DNA of 64,000 bases from contig CAJINV010000015.1 in assembly GCA_905178155.1 (NCBI GenBank), positions 186,001 through 250,000 of the forward strand. The letters run 5' to 3'. The position numbers and the translations under genes were made by a program. The notes below the pieces were generated by a model. That model was not told where the DNA came from. It searched no databases and saw only the letters and a program-made list of their open reading frames with translations. The DNA is from Amoebophrya sp. A120. Its lineage: Eukaryota > Sar > Dinophyceae > Syndiniales > Amoebophryaceae. This document shows positions 10,401 through 22,400 of the stretch, piece after piece (position 1 is the stretch's first letter; each line of letters opens with the position of its first letter).

Positions 10401-13400
10401 CAAGGTTCACGCCTTGTCTTCCTTTATTCCAACTGTCCCGGTGCTCTTCTCCGCTTGCAGCGGACGGGGAACTCGAGGGATCGTAGAGGCTTCTAGACCT
10501 AGTTTCCGGTGGACTACTTAGCCTCGGTGCCGGCGGGACGAATTTGTAGTTTCTCAAACAGAAGTCCCGCAACAACATCTATCCTGTGTAAAAACGTCCC
10601 CACCCCGGAGCTGTAATGCAAATGCGCAAGGCCAAGGACAGGAATCGATTTGTAATGCGCAGCTCCATGAGAAGCATTTCCAATCGTGTTTTGGAATTTG
10701 TAATGCTGTAAACAGGATGAGAAAGTGGCTTTCTAATACGGCTTCCCTTGCTATTAACCAGAACTACACTGCAGAGGCAAACCTGGCATGCGCAACTCCC
10801 AAAACTTGGAGACTTGTCTAGCTGATTTCCCATGTTGACTATGGGGTGGGGACGTTTTTGCTCAGGATAACATCGGCGCCGGATTCAGTCTTTTTAACCC
10901 TGTGTTTTCCTTGCCTTCGCCGAAGACGACACCATTCGTACTCAACATTTCCCCACTGCTCGGGCTCTTGCTCGACAGGATCAGTCCCTGCAGTCTCAAA
11001 GCCGCGAAGGACTCCAGCGACGCGACCAGGTGCACATTCGTCGGACTCTCGAAGAGCCGGTCTGCGGTCGTGCCGGGTTGGGAGGTCTGGCGGATGCCGC
11101 CAGCTGTGCTGAAGATCAAGTTTCGGTTTTTCTGGCTCTGCTGCACCTCGTCGCGCGCCTATCAAATGCAAAAACGTCTGGGTCTGGAAGAATGCAAGAT
11201 TGATTTGTCATGCATAGTTTTCATGACCCATGATGCCTGTAATGCATGAATTGGCATCGCAGACTTTTAGAGGTCTTCCTGATGCACCTTCCGCATGACA
11301 AATGCCCTGTCCGTGCAGCACAAACTGTACCGCTCGTGCTGGTCATGCAATACAAATTTTTTCACAGTCCAAAAACAGCATGACAAGTTCCAATCTTCCA
11401 GACCGAGACATTTTTGCAATTCATAGCGCCAAACGCAAAACCAAAGTGCCCCCGTTCGTGGGGTTCAATGTAGAGGTTGAAGAAGATATCAAGAGGAAAA
11501 ATCCCCCCTCCCCATATCGAAACGAAGTTTCTGATGCTGGATTTCCGTACACAAATCAGACCTGTCTTGCAGTAGAGGACTGCAGGCATATGCCAAGCCT
11601 CGGCCGAGAGGTTTTGACGTAGGCGCCTAGCATGAAAAACGTGTATGCTCTAAGCCCAACAGCATCACAAACCGCCTGCAACCTGCAGGAGGCTCTCTGG
11701 ACTTGCTTTCTTGCAAGACAGACAAGATTTGAGGTCACAAATGTGCATCACAAATTTTCAGACGGGTCGTGCGTTTTCAATATGGGGAGGGGGGATTTTT
11801 CTTTGCGATAGACGAGCGGCTTTGGTCCTCGTCGTGGGCCCTACTCACGACGTTCTTATTTCTCGCGGTTTGGAGGTGTTCCGCATCAAAGTAGTATCAA
11901 ATGTAAAAGCGTCTGGGTCTGGAAGAGTGCCAGACTTGGTTGGTTGGTTGGGTAGCGCCTGTCGCCGGTGCAGGTCCCGCCCTCCATCGATTGCGATCCG
12001 GAGTAGCCGGAACACAAGGACTTGTCACGCAGGTTTTCCATGACCCATGAGATCTAGCATGTAGGGCATAGCATGACAGATTCTGTGCGCGCTCCATCAC
12101 TGCATGAGAACTGCCTCTCGAGTAGGTCAAAAGTGGGCAGCTTTTGGTAAGCACGCAACACAGATTTTTGCACGCTTCAGATTTAGCATGACAAGTTGCA
12201 TTCTTCCAGACCCAGACATTTTTACATTTGATAAGTAGCCGGCCGGTACGATTGTGGATTGCAGCTGCAAAGCTGTAAGTTCCGAAATGGAAGGAACACC
12301 AGTTGCACCGGTTGTGTGTAGTTGCTGCGCCCCTCCTGCGCTTGTTCGCGCGCCGCCAGAGGACTGCAAGGTGCTCATCCCGCCAGCACCTCGCGATGAG
12401 GTACTAGGCGCGCCTCCCACCCGGCTGCGGAAGGAGACCAGACCGCGTGCGCGCTTCAGGAAAGCACGGTGAGCTGCACGGGACGCAGCGGATTTTTGTA
12501 GCGTGGTAACGCTTGCTGTACTCGTTGGCTTAATATTCGTATTGCTGTTGCCCGAAGTAGCGATACTGTTGGCCGATCTGGAGATTGCACCGGCGATAAC
12601 CGTATCAAATGCAAATATGTCTCGGTGTGGAAACTTGTGATGCAAACCAGGGAATAATGAGCGCACTGTAATACGTGGCCAAGCATGACAGGTTTTTGGG
12701 CTGCTCTGCGTTGCATGGTCCGCATGGCAGGCTGCACTTTTGCATCACCGACAAGACGATCTTTTTGCATCTACGCATGACAGAATTCCTAGTCATGCCA
12801 GACAAGCATGACAAATCTTCCAGACCCAGACATTTTTGCAATGCATAATCCGAAAGGTAGCCCTTCTGCGTCAAACTGAAGTGCTGCTCTGCTTGCTTTG
12901 TGGATTGCAAAAATGTCTGGGTCTGGAACAAAGCAACTTTTCATGCTAAATCTGAATCATGTAAAAATCTGTGTTGCATCATTACCAAAAGCTGTCCAGT
13001 TTTGACCTAATCGAGTGGCAGTTTCTCATGCAGGATAGGCATGATAGAACTCTCACAGAATCTGTCATGCTATGTCCTACATACCAGACCTCATGGGTCA
13101 TGGAAAACCTGCATGACAAGACTGGCATTCTTCCAGACCCAGACATTTTTGCAGTTGATAGGCTTCGTGTTCAAGTGAGCAGCTGCACCAGAGGGCAATG
13201 CGGCATGACTTGTACCAGCACTAGTGGCACCTCGTCCGGAGCTGCTGCTCGATAAGAGCAGCAAGTGTGTTGGATCAAGTTTGCGTAAATCCTGGACTTT
13301 CACGTCAAATCGCTCCAGCATCTTCTGTTCGTCCAGCTCCAGGACCGTGTGCAATTTCAACCCTTCCAACTGCATCTTCTCAAAATCAGGCATGGTGGGG

Positions 13401-16400
13401 GTGTCGTTACCACTGCTTACTTTAGGAGCACCAGAGGAGGATCCTCTTGCAAAATTACCGTGTGCAAAAAGATTCGAGTGGGTGAAGAAGGACTCGCTCG
13501 GTGATCCAAAGAGAGCGCCACCCAGAGACGATGTGCCGGACCGGCGCAGGTTGCGGCCGGAATTTGCCCGGCCGCGCGAGGTGGGGGACGCGAGCGTGGG
13601 GCTACTTTCCGGAGTACCACTTCCCCGAAGTAGACCTCCGGCTGACTTGATGTCTTTCCTCAAAGAAATCGTATCTGCCTTGATGTTTCTGGTTCGCGCT
13701 AGAAACCTGTCCCACAATCGCTTGGAGTTGAAGCCTATGCATTGCAAAAGTATCGTACTCGTACTTATACATGCATTACAAATTTCCTCAGCATGAGAAA
13801 TAAAATTTGTGATGCTGATTTACCTTAAGAACAAGATTTGTAATGCAATGATTGCAATACGAGTACGGTACTTTTGCACAGGATAAAGCTGCTGGAATAA
13901 ATCCCACTGCCGTCCAAAAATTGACCTTGTTCATCTTCAACGTCGGAATAATTGTCACTGTTCTGGGCGTTGATGTGCTTTTTTTCCCCCGCGAGCCGGG
14001 TCCGCTTGTTCTCTAACAGCATTTCTGTAACCCGCACCGCCTTCCAGAGCGCGAAGACCAACTGCACGGGGTGCAGCTTGCAGACGATAGGCTTTGATGT
14101 ACTTCCACTATCAGCGCCAGCCGTCGTTCCTGTTTGCAGTTGTGCCGCCGGACTTCCTACTGTCATGGTCGGGGAGGTTGACGTCGCAGAAGACAGCACA
14201 TTTGTTCCTGCCACAGAACCTACACCAGAAGTTACGCCAGCGCTCGTCTTTGCGGCACTTGAAATGACGCGGCCTGCTGGTGCTGAATTTTCGTCATCTG
14301 CGATCTCGATGACATAGGAAATCTTATTGTTCTTATTTCCATGGTGCTCCGGCGTGGTCTGCTTGACGGATGGTAGTTCTGTCGTCTCCGTAAATTTTTC
14401 CCCCTTCGCGTAGACATCCTGAAGGAAGATCTGCAGCTGCTGCACCTTGGTGTTCGCATCCAGGGATGTTATTAAAGGGGCATGACTAGTAGACACGACT
14501 AGCGTGTCCAGCACTTCCGTGTACAGATCGACGAGACGAGTCCAGGACAATCTTCCAACATTCATTGTCTTTTCTTCTTCCTTTTTATCCCCAGCAGGTC
14601 CTGCTTCCCCTGCTGTCGAAAGCAAGAAGAGTTTGTTGAAGATAGCTCTTTGCAGGAGCAGCGACCTTTGATCATGGTCTTCACTTCCGCGTAGGTCATC
14701 TTTATTCGATGACTCGTCGTAGAATTCATTCGCCCACTTCAGCTGCATAGACGCCCTCGCCGCATTCTTGCGCACCGACTCGGGCGCCATCACAGCCCCC
14801 GGCTGTTCCAATTCCGCTTGTCTCTCCACGAGGCTCGCGGTTTGCCGCTCCAACTTCCGCATGAGTAGAGCGGATTCATCAGATGAATTTTCACCCGTTT
14901 GTTGTTCAACACCTTCTTCTATCAAATGCAAAAATGTCTGGATCTGGAAGAATACGCGATTTGTCATGCATCTTTTCCATGACCCATGAGGTCTGGAATG
15001 CAGGACCTAGCATGACAGATTCCGTGTGATCTCTCTCATGCCTATCCTGAATGAGAAACTCCCTTCCGACTTGGTCCAAACTGGGCGATTTTTGGTAATC
15101 ATGCAACACAGATTTTTGCATGCTTCAGATTTAGCATGACAAGTTGCAATCTTCCAGACCCAGACATTTTTACATTTGATATCTTCCTCCTCGTCATTCG
15201 ACAACCCGTACTGGAACTGTGCCGTGTTGTATGACAGTGCACAACTCCCCCTTGCCCTCATTTGTATGGCATGAACAGCAATACAAACACCAGCGCACTT
15301 GGAGCCTCTGCATGACAAATCTATGTGCCTCATGTAGTACTGTTTCTTGGGCTTCCGGAATTTGTCATGCAAACAGTGCCACAAGGCTGCGACTGGATTT
15401 GGGATTTTGCATGACAAATGAGGGGCGTGGGAGTTGTGCACTGTCATATGTTACCGCCAGCCAAGTCGAGGAAATCTCTCTCCACGATCTGCAGGTTTCT
15501 TTGGGAAAGCGCTGCTTGCTGGTGTAATGATCCACCTTGCAGATTGTCACTTTTTCGATGTGAAGATCCTAGGCCGACGAAAAATCCGCTGGAAGACGTG
15601 GTTAATGCTGTAGTTCCGGAGCCGCCAGTGCTGTCGACGTAAGCGCCGGTTCGCAGCGGACCCTCGATGCCGATGCTGTCTATCGTGAGAAAAAAGTGTT
15701 ACAGTAATACACACTCTGAAGATGCAAGACAAGGAGCAAGACAGGCAACCTCTGTCATGCAGGAAATGCTTGCCAGCCTCATTTCATGCGTGGTTTCCTT
15801 TCTAGTCTACTGCGCATTACAAGTTTTCTTTAGGATGCAGAGCAACTTTGTGATGCTGAAATTACAACAACAAATGTGTAAACTGTAACACTTTTTTCCT
15901 GTGATACTGTCGCCGTCGCTGTTAATCTGAATCACCGCTGCCGCGTCGCGGTCAAAGGAGTTCTGCTATCGCAAGGAAAAATCCCTCCTCCCCATATATA
16001 TTGATGGGGTAGATTTTCGAAAATTTGGGTTGCTGATTTGTGACCACAACTCGCGTCTGTCTTGCAAGACGGCAACTCCACCGGCTCCGCCGCATTACGC
16101 AGGCGGTTTGTCATGCCGTTAGGCCTACAGCACGGACGTTTTTCATGCTGAGCGTCTAGGTAAAAGCCTCTCTACTCAGGCTTGATATGGGTCTGCAGTT
16201 GTCCTCTCCAGCAAGACGAATCTGATTTGTGTACTCAAATCCAGCATCACAAACTTCGTTTGGATATGGGGAGGACGGATTTTTCCTTTTGATATCTGCA
16301 GAAATCCGCTCACCGCTGGCTCGACAACATCGTGATTTACCTTATTCGAGACCTTGTCGAAAAACGCCTTTTTCATGCCGTGGTAAAAGTTTTCCCGCAT

Positions 16401-19400
16401 GGTTGGCAACCCCTCCCGGTAGGCGTCGCACTTTTCTTCGATTTTTTCCAGAACAAAGTTTTGCATCTGAATCTGGTGCTGCTCCTGCTTTTCGTACACC
16501 GCTAACAGCTCCTCTTCGACCTGTTTTTTCACTCGCTCCTGTTCCTGCTCCCGCTGCTTCACGGAGCCGCTGGCCGAAAACGAGGTCATCTGGAGCCGCT
16601 GCGCCACTTTCTTCTCGATGTACGCTTGGTGGATTTGCAAACGGTACTGCTCTATCGAATGCAAAAGTGTCTGGGTCTGAAAGAGTCATGCTGTTTTTGC
16701 ATGACGCAGAAGGTCTGGCATGGAAGCTCTAGCATTACAGGTTTCGAGAAGCTTCCGCAATGCTGAATCTGCATGAGAAACAAGGTCCGAGCACGGGGAC
16801 AGAGTCCCCGTGCGGCGACCTTCCGGCAATTGTCTGGGACGAGTTCGGGGGTTGTGGTGGCTGGCACTGGGCAGGCAGGCCCCTGCAGCCCGGTGTCTCT
16901 GTGTGGCCTGCGCCCCCTGATCCGCGGCAGATCTGCGGACGGAGCCCCTCGGCTTGCCCACACTAGGCCCGTTGGCCTACCGCGAACAAAGAGAACACAA
17001 AGGAAGAAGCTGGCGCCGGATGTGTAGCTGGCCCCTAGGTCATGACGCGGGGACCGCGTCCCCGCGCTGACCTAGGGCTTTCGCCCCTGGGCCGTGCGGT
17101 TGGTTTCCGGGAAGCGCCCAAAGCTGGCCCCTAGGTCATGACGCGGGGACCGAGTCCCCGCGCTGACCTAGGGCTTTTGCCCCTGGGCCGTGCGGTTAGT
17201 TTCCGGGAAGCGCCCAAAGCTGGCCCCTAGGTCATGACGCGGGGACCGAGTCCCCGCGCTGACCTAGGGCTTTTGCCCCTGGGCCGTGCGGTTAGTTTCC
17301 GGGAAGCGCCCAAAGCTGGCCCCTAGGTCATGACGCGGGGACCGAGTCCCCGCGCTGACCTAGGGCTTTTGCCCCTGGGCCGTGCGGTTAGTTTCCGGGA
17401 AGCGCCCAAAGCTGGCCCCTAGGTCATGACGCGGGGACCGAGTCCCCGCGCTGACCTAGGGCTTTTGCCCCTGGGCCGTGCGGTTAGTTTCCGGGAAGCG
17501 CCCAAAGCTGGCCCCTAGGTCATGACGCGGGGACCGAGTCCCCGCGCTGACCTAGGGCTTTTGCCCCTGGGCCGTGCGGTTAGTTTCCGGGAAGCGCCCA
17601 AAGCTGGCCCCTAGGTCATGACGCGGGGACCGAGTCCCCGCGCTGACCTAGGGCTTTTGCTCCTCGGCCGTGCGGCTAGTTTCCGGGAAGCGCCCAAAGC
17701 CGGCCCCTAGGTCATGACGCGGGGACCGAGTCCCCGCGCTGGCCTAGGGCTTTTGCCACTGGGCCGCGCGGTTAGTTTCCGGGAAGCGCCCAAAGCTGGC
17801 CCCTAGGTCATGACGCGGGGACCGCGTCCCCGCGCTGACCTGGAGCTTTTGCCCCTGGGCCGTACGGTGTCCGGGAAGCGCCCAAAGGAAGCTGGCCCCC
17901 AGGTCATGACGCGGGGATTGGGTCCCCGCGCTGACCGAGGGCGCCTTTCGCCCCTGGGCCTTGCCCACGGGGCCCGGTAAGCTCGACAGGCTGGCGGCTC
18001 GCGTGACAAACTGGAGGCCGGCATTGCGCATCTCGCGTGGCGAGGTCCCAAAGTGTGTCCGGCGTGTGTCCGAAAGTCTGCCCGGGGTGTGTCGGAAAGT
18101 CTGCCCGGGGTGTGTCCGGGGTGTGTCTGGGGTATGTTCGGACTTTTTGCCTGGGGTGTGTTCGGGGGTCTGTCTGGGGTATGTCTGGGGTGTGTCTGGG
18201 GTGTGTCTGGGGTATGTTTATACCCCACCTGTTGCTTTTTCGCCAAAAATTTGTATTCAGGTCGTGATTGACTGCCATTTGCATACCCCTGACACACCCC
18301 CGAACATACCCCCGAACATACCCCTCGCATGCATTTTTGACCAGCTGCTGCAGTTTAGATAGTAATCCCCCATTTTGGTGACAGAAAGTGGGCAGCTTTT
18401 GCTACCTATGCATGAGAGATTTTTCTGTGTTCTGAAATGCGCATCACAAGTTTGTATTCCTCCAGACCCAGACATATTTGCAATGCATATGCTCACGTCT
18501 GGCACGAATTTTCTCCATTTCTTCCACAATCGTGTCCATCACGGTGGTAGTCTGCTGGTTCTGCGATTCGAGAATTAACCCCAGCTGCTCGCTGTTCGAA
18601 AAGTTTCGATCCCACTGCTTCTGCAGATACTTGCCCTCCGCGCTCTGCCAAAATTGCTGCAGCTCGCGCCGAGTGATCTTCGTCTGTTTCTGGTCGACGC
18701 CCGTTCGTTGACCACTAGCGAAATGGGTATTATCGCCGCTGTTCGCCGCCGCGTGGCTCTGTTGCAGCACACTCTTTGCTATCAAATGCAAATATGTCTA
18801 CTGGGTCTGGAAATTTGTGATGCTAAACTGTGCATAACGAAAACACTTCCTCACGCAGGAAAGCATGACAAGTCTGCACAACGCTTTATCGTACGAACTC
18901 CGCATGAGAAACTGCGTTTTTGTATGACGTGAGAGCAGGCTGCCACTTTTGATGTTGGTCACGCAATACAAATTTCACAGGAATGCAAGACTAGCATTAC
19001 AAGTTCCAACTTGCCAGACCCAGACATTTTTGCATTTGATATTTGCCAGAAGGGTCTGGATGTCCGTCTGTTTGTCCACCATAGCTTCGAATTGCCGCGT
19101 GGCGGACTGAATTTGCCCGTGAATCTATCCTGTGTAAAAACGTCCCCGCCCCAGAGTCAAAATGGCAAACCTGCTACACAAATCCACCATTTTTGGCTGT
19201 TGCGCATGACAAGTCTGTTTTCGTAGTGTAATCCTGTTTAGCTACTTCAGCAGCATCACAGATCTAGCATATCATTCTGATTGGAGCATGACAAATTCCG
19301 CAACACCACTAGAAATAAATGCTTCCCATGGGGATCCGCATGAGAAACATTTTCAGCATGCAGACTAGCATGAGAACTATGGGGTGGGGACGTTTTCACA

Positions 19401-22400
19401 TAGGATAGAATTTCGGTGCCGAGCCTTACCAACGACCCCCCGACCGCCACCGCGGACAGAAATTGCGTCGCCGTCGGACTGGCTCGCCGTTCTGTGGCAC
19501 GGTGGTGGTCTGTTATCGTACGAAAAAAGTGTTTCACTGAAAGGATTTTGCAGGTTTTGCATGACAAGTTCGCTCTACATGACAGAGAAAATGTGCCATG
19601 CAAGCTTCCTAAGAGGAGACCCAGCTAAAAATACACTTTCTTGCATGTGTAGCAAGACAAATACTTCTTCTGTGTTCCATTTCATGCATCACAACTTTAC
19701 AGTGAAACAGTTTTTTCTTGCGATATTTGTGGAAGACATGTCGTAGTAGGCGTTGTGTCCAACCATCCCCGCTGTGGAGGTGAGAACGAAGCCGGCGGCA
19801 ACCCAGTCTTGCATGGTCTGCAGGTTGTTTCGGCCCACCATGGTGCCCGCGACGGACCCGCCAAGCCCGGCGGCGGCCGAGGCGCCGCCCATCACGGCAA
19901 AGATGCTCTTCTGCAGAAAGGCGGTCACCCGCTCAATCTTGTTCCCGAAAACGGCCAGGAGCTTCACAAAAAAAGCATCCATCTTCGACGCAGCGAAGGC
20001 TTGCTGCCCCCGGGAAGTTGCAATTGTGCCTCGATTCAATGTAGATTGGTCACTATGGTCCTGGCCGCCCGAGCCGCGGGCGGCCTGGAGCCATATCCCA
20101 CAGAAAAAAGCTGGCAGGGCATATTTGTAATGCAAAAACAAATACACACAAAAATTTGTCATGGGTGGCCCCATAGCATGCTGCTTCCGACATGCAATAC
20201 AGGTTTTTTTGTGTATTTATTTTTGCATTACAGATGTGCCCTGCCAGCTTTTTTCTGTGTGATAAGCCAATACTCCTGCCCAAAGATTTTGCAAAACGAG
20301 GCGTCAAACGCCTTGCTGTATCAAATGTAAAAATGTCTGGGTCTGGAAGAATGCAACTTGTCATGCTACTTTTGGAATCTACATAGAATCTGTATTGCAT
20401 GAACAGCAAAAGAAGTGCAGTTTGTGCCTCGCGGAGAGGAGGGTATTTCTCACACGGTATGAGCATCAGAAAGCGCTCGCAAAATCTCTGATGCTCGGGC
20501 ATGCATCACAGACCTCATGGGCCATGCAAAATCTGCATGACAAACTCCAGCATTCTTCCAGACCCGGACATTTTTGCAATCCATATGCTGAGCTGCGACT
20601 CGATTTTCAGCACCGTCGGCATGATGGCCGCAGCTAGCCGTCTATCCTCAGCAAATACGTCCCCACCCCAGCGTTGTCATGCAGTTGCGCAATGACAGGA
20701 TCGTTGGGAATGCGCATCTCCATGAGAGGCATTTCCAATCGTGGTGTGCCATATGTAATACTGTAAACAGGATGAGAAATAAATGGCTTCCTCATGCGGC
20801 TTTGCTTGCTAACCAGCACTACACTGCAGATTGAAACTTGTCATGCAGAACTCAGAAAACTTGGAGATTTGTGTTGCAGATTTGCCATCTTGACGTATGG
20901 GTTGGGGACGCTTCGACACAGCATACCGTCGCTGAATCACGTCGGAGGCGACGTCGAAGGCCATGGTCTGGAATTGCGCGCTGGCCACGGTTATCAAATG
21001 CAAATATGTCTGGGTCTGGAAGAATGGGAGTTTGTCATGCTTGTCTGGCATGACTCGAGAATCTGTGTTGCATAGGCACGAAAAGGCCCTCTTGCCTGTC
21101 ATGCAAAAACGCAGTTTGCCATGCGGAATACGTAAGACATGGCAGCCAAAAATTTTGTTATGCATAGCTGCGTATTGCAGTACGTCTATCATTCACTTTT
21201 AGCATTCCAAGTTTCCAGACCCAGACATTTTTGCAATCCATAACGGTGTGCTGCGCCACCACGGACCCAATTGCCACCGCGCTCGAAGTGGCCGCGTAGG
21301 TGCGCGGGGCGTTGGTTGCCAGGTGGCTGGCAATCTTGTTTGCAAACCTTCCTTATCAACTGTAAAAATGTCTGGGTCTGGAAGAGTGAATGTTTGTCAT
21401 GCTTCTCTGGCATGACTCTTAAATCTGTCATGCACGTTGCCCAAGAGCCGCGCTTTTCTGTCATGCGGAGACGCTGTTTGTCATGCAGAATAGGCAACAT
21501 CTACAAGCTCAGAAATTTGTCATGCTGAGCCAGCACTCGTGGCCTCCTCATGCTACGCCACTCAGCATCACAAGTTTCCAGACCCAGACATTTTTGCATT
21601 TGATATTCCTACGTGATGTTTCAGCGAGTTCATCAGGTTTATCCTGAGGAAAAACGTACCCACACCAGAGTTGTAATGCAGATTTGCAAAGACAGGAAGA
21701 CTTGCAATGCGCATCCGCATGAGAGCCATTTCCAATCGTGTTTTGGAATTTGTGATGCTGTGAACAGGATGAGCAGATGAATCTGTGATGCGGCTGCACT
21801 TGCTAACCTGCACTACGCTGCATAGCGCAACTTGTCATGCGTGACTCACAAAACTCCTAGGTTTGTGTTGCAAAATCCTCATCCTGACTCTGGTGTGGGT
21901 ACGTTTTTACTCAGGATAAGGTTTCCGAGCAGATCACCGGACTTGTGGATGGTACCCGCTACCTATGACAGTGCACAACTCCCCCTCCTCCTCATTTGTA
22001 TCGCATGAACGGCAATACAAACGAACCTAAGGGTACTAAGCAAGAATGCCGGTTTTGCATGACAAATTTGCACTGGAGTGTAGTGCTAGTTGGGCAACCA
22101 GAACTTGTCATGCAAACAGTGCTAAGAGCCAATGGGTGGATTGGGTATTTTGCATGACAAATGAGAAGGGGGGGGAGTTGTGCACTGTCATACTACCATC
22201 GCGTCATCCGCCCCTTCCTGCACGTATCAAATGTAAAAGTGTCTGGGTCTGGAAGATTGCCAGGTTTGTCATGCACAATTTGCATGACTCCTGATGGCTG
22301 TGATGCATGCCCTAACATCACAGACTTTGTGAGGGCTTCCTGATGCCTATACCGCATGACAAATGCTCTTTCCGTGTAGCAAAACTTGGACTCTCTTTGC

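Larger units (their letters stand above)
16653..18489. mobile_element. Introner, family A (type A1), expanded by inserted repeats
   Basis: 1,837 bp; flanks TGCTC/TGCTC. The outer ~130 bp on the left and ~145 bp on the right match ordinary A1 copies; about 1.55 kb of hairpin array and GT-rich repeats lies between. Joins RARREQ-YRLQIHQA, so it still behaves as one intron. Confidence 0.9.

Noticed and set aside
10579-10833. A separate gene starting at the Met before LLRDFCLRN
   Set aside because: The upstream exon joins it in frame through the introner at 10580-10869 (RLNPAP-MLLRDF), so no new start is needed.
17027-17950. CRISPR-like array (regular repeats)
   Set aside because: The 96-bp units are directly tandem without unique spacers, lie inside a eukaryotic intron, and there are no cas genes.
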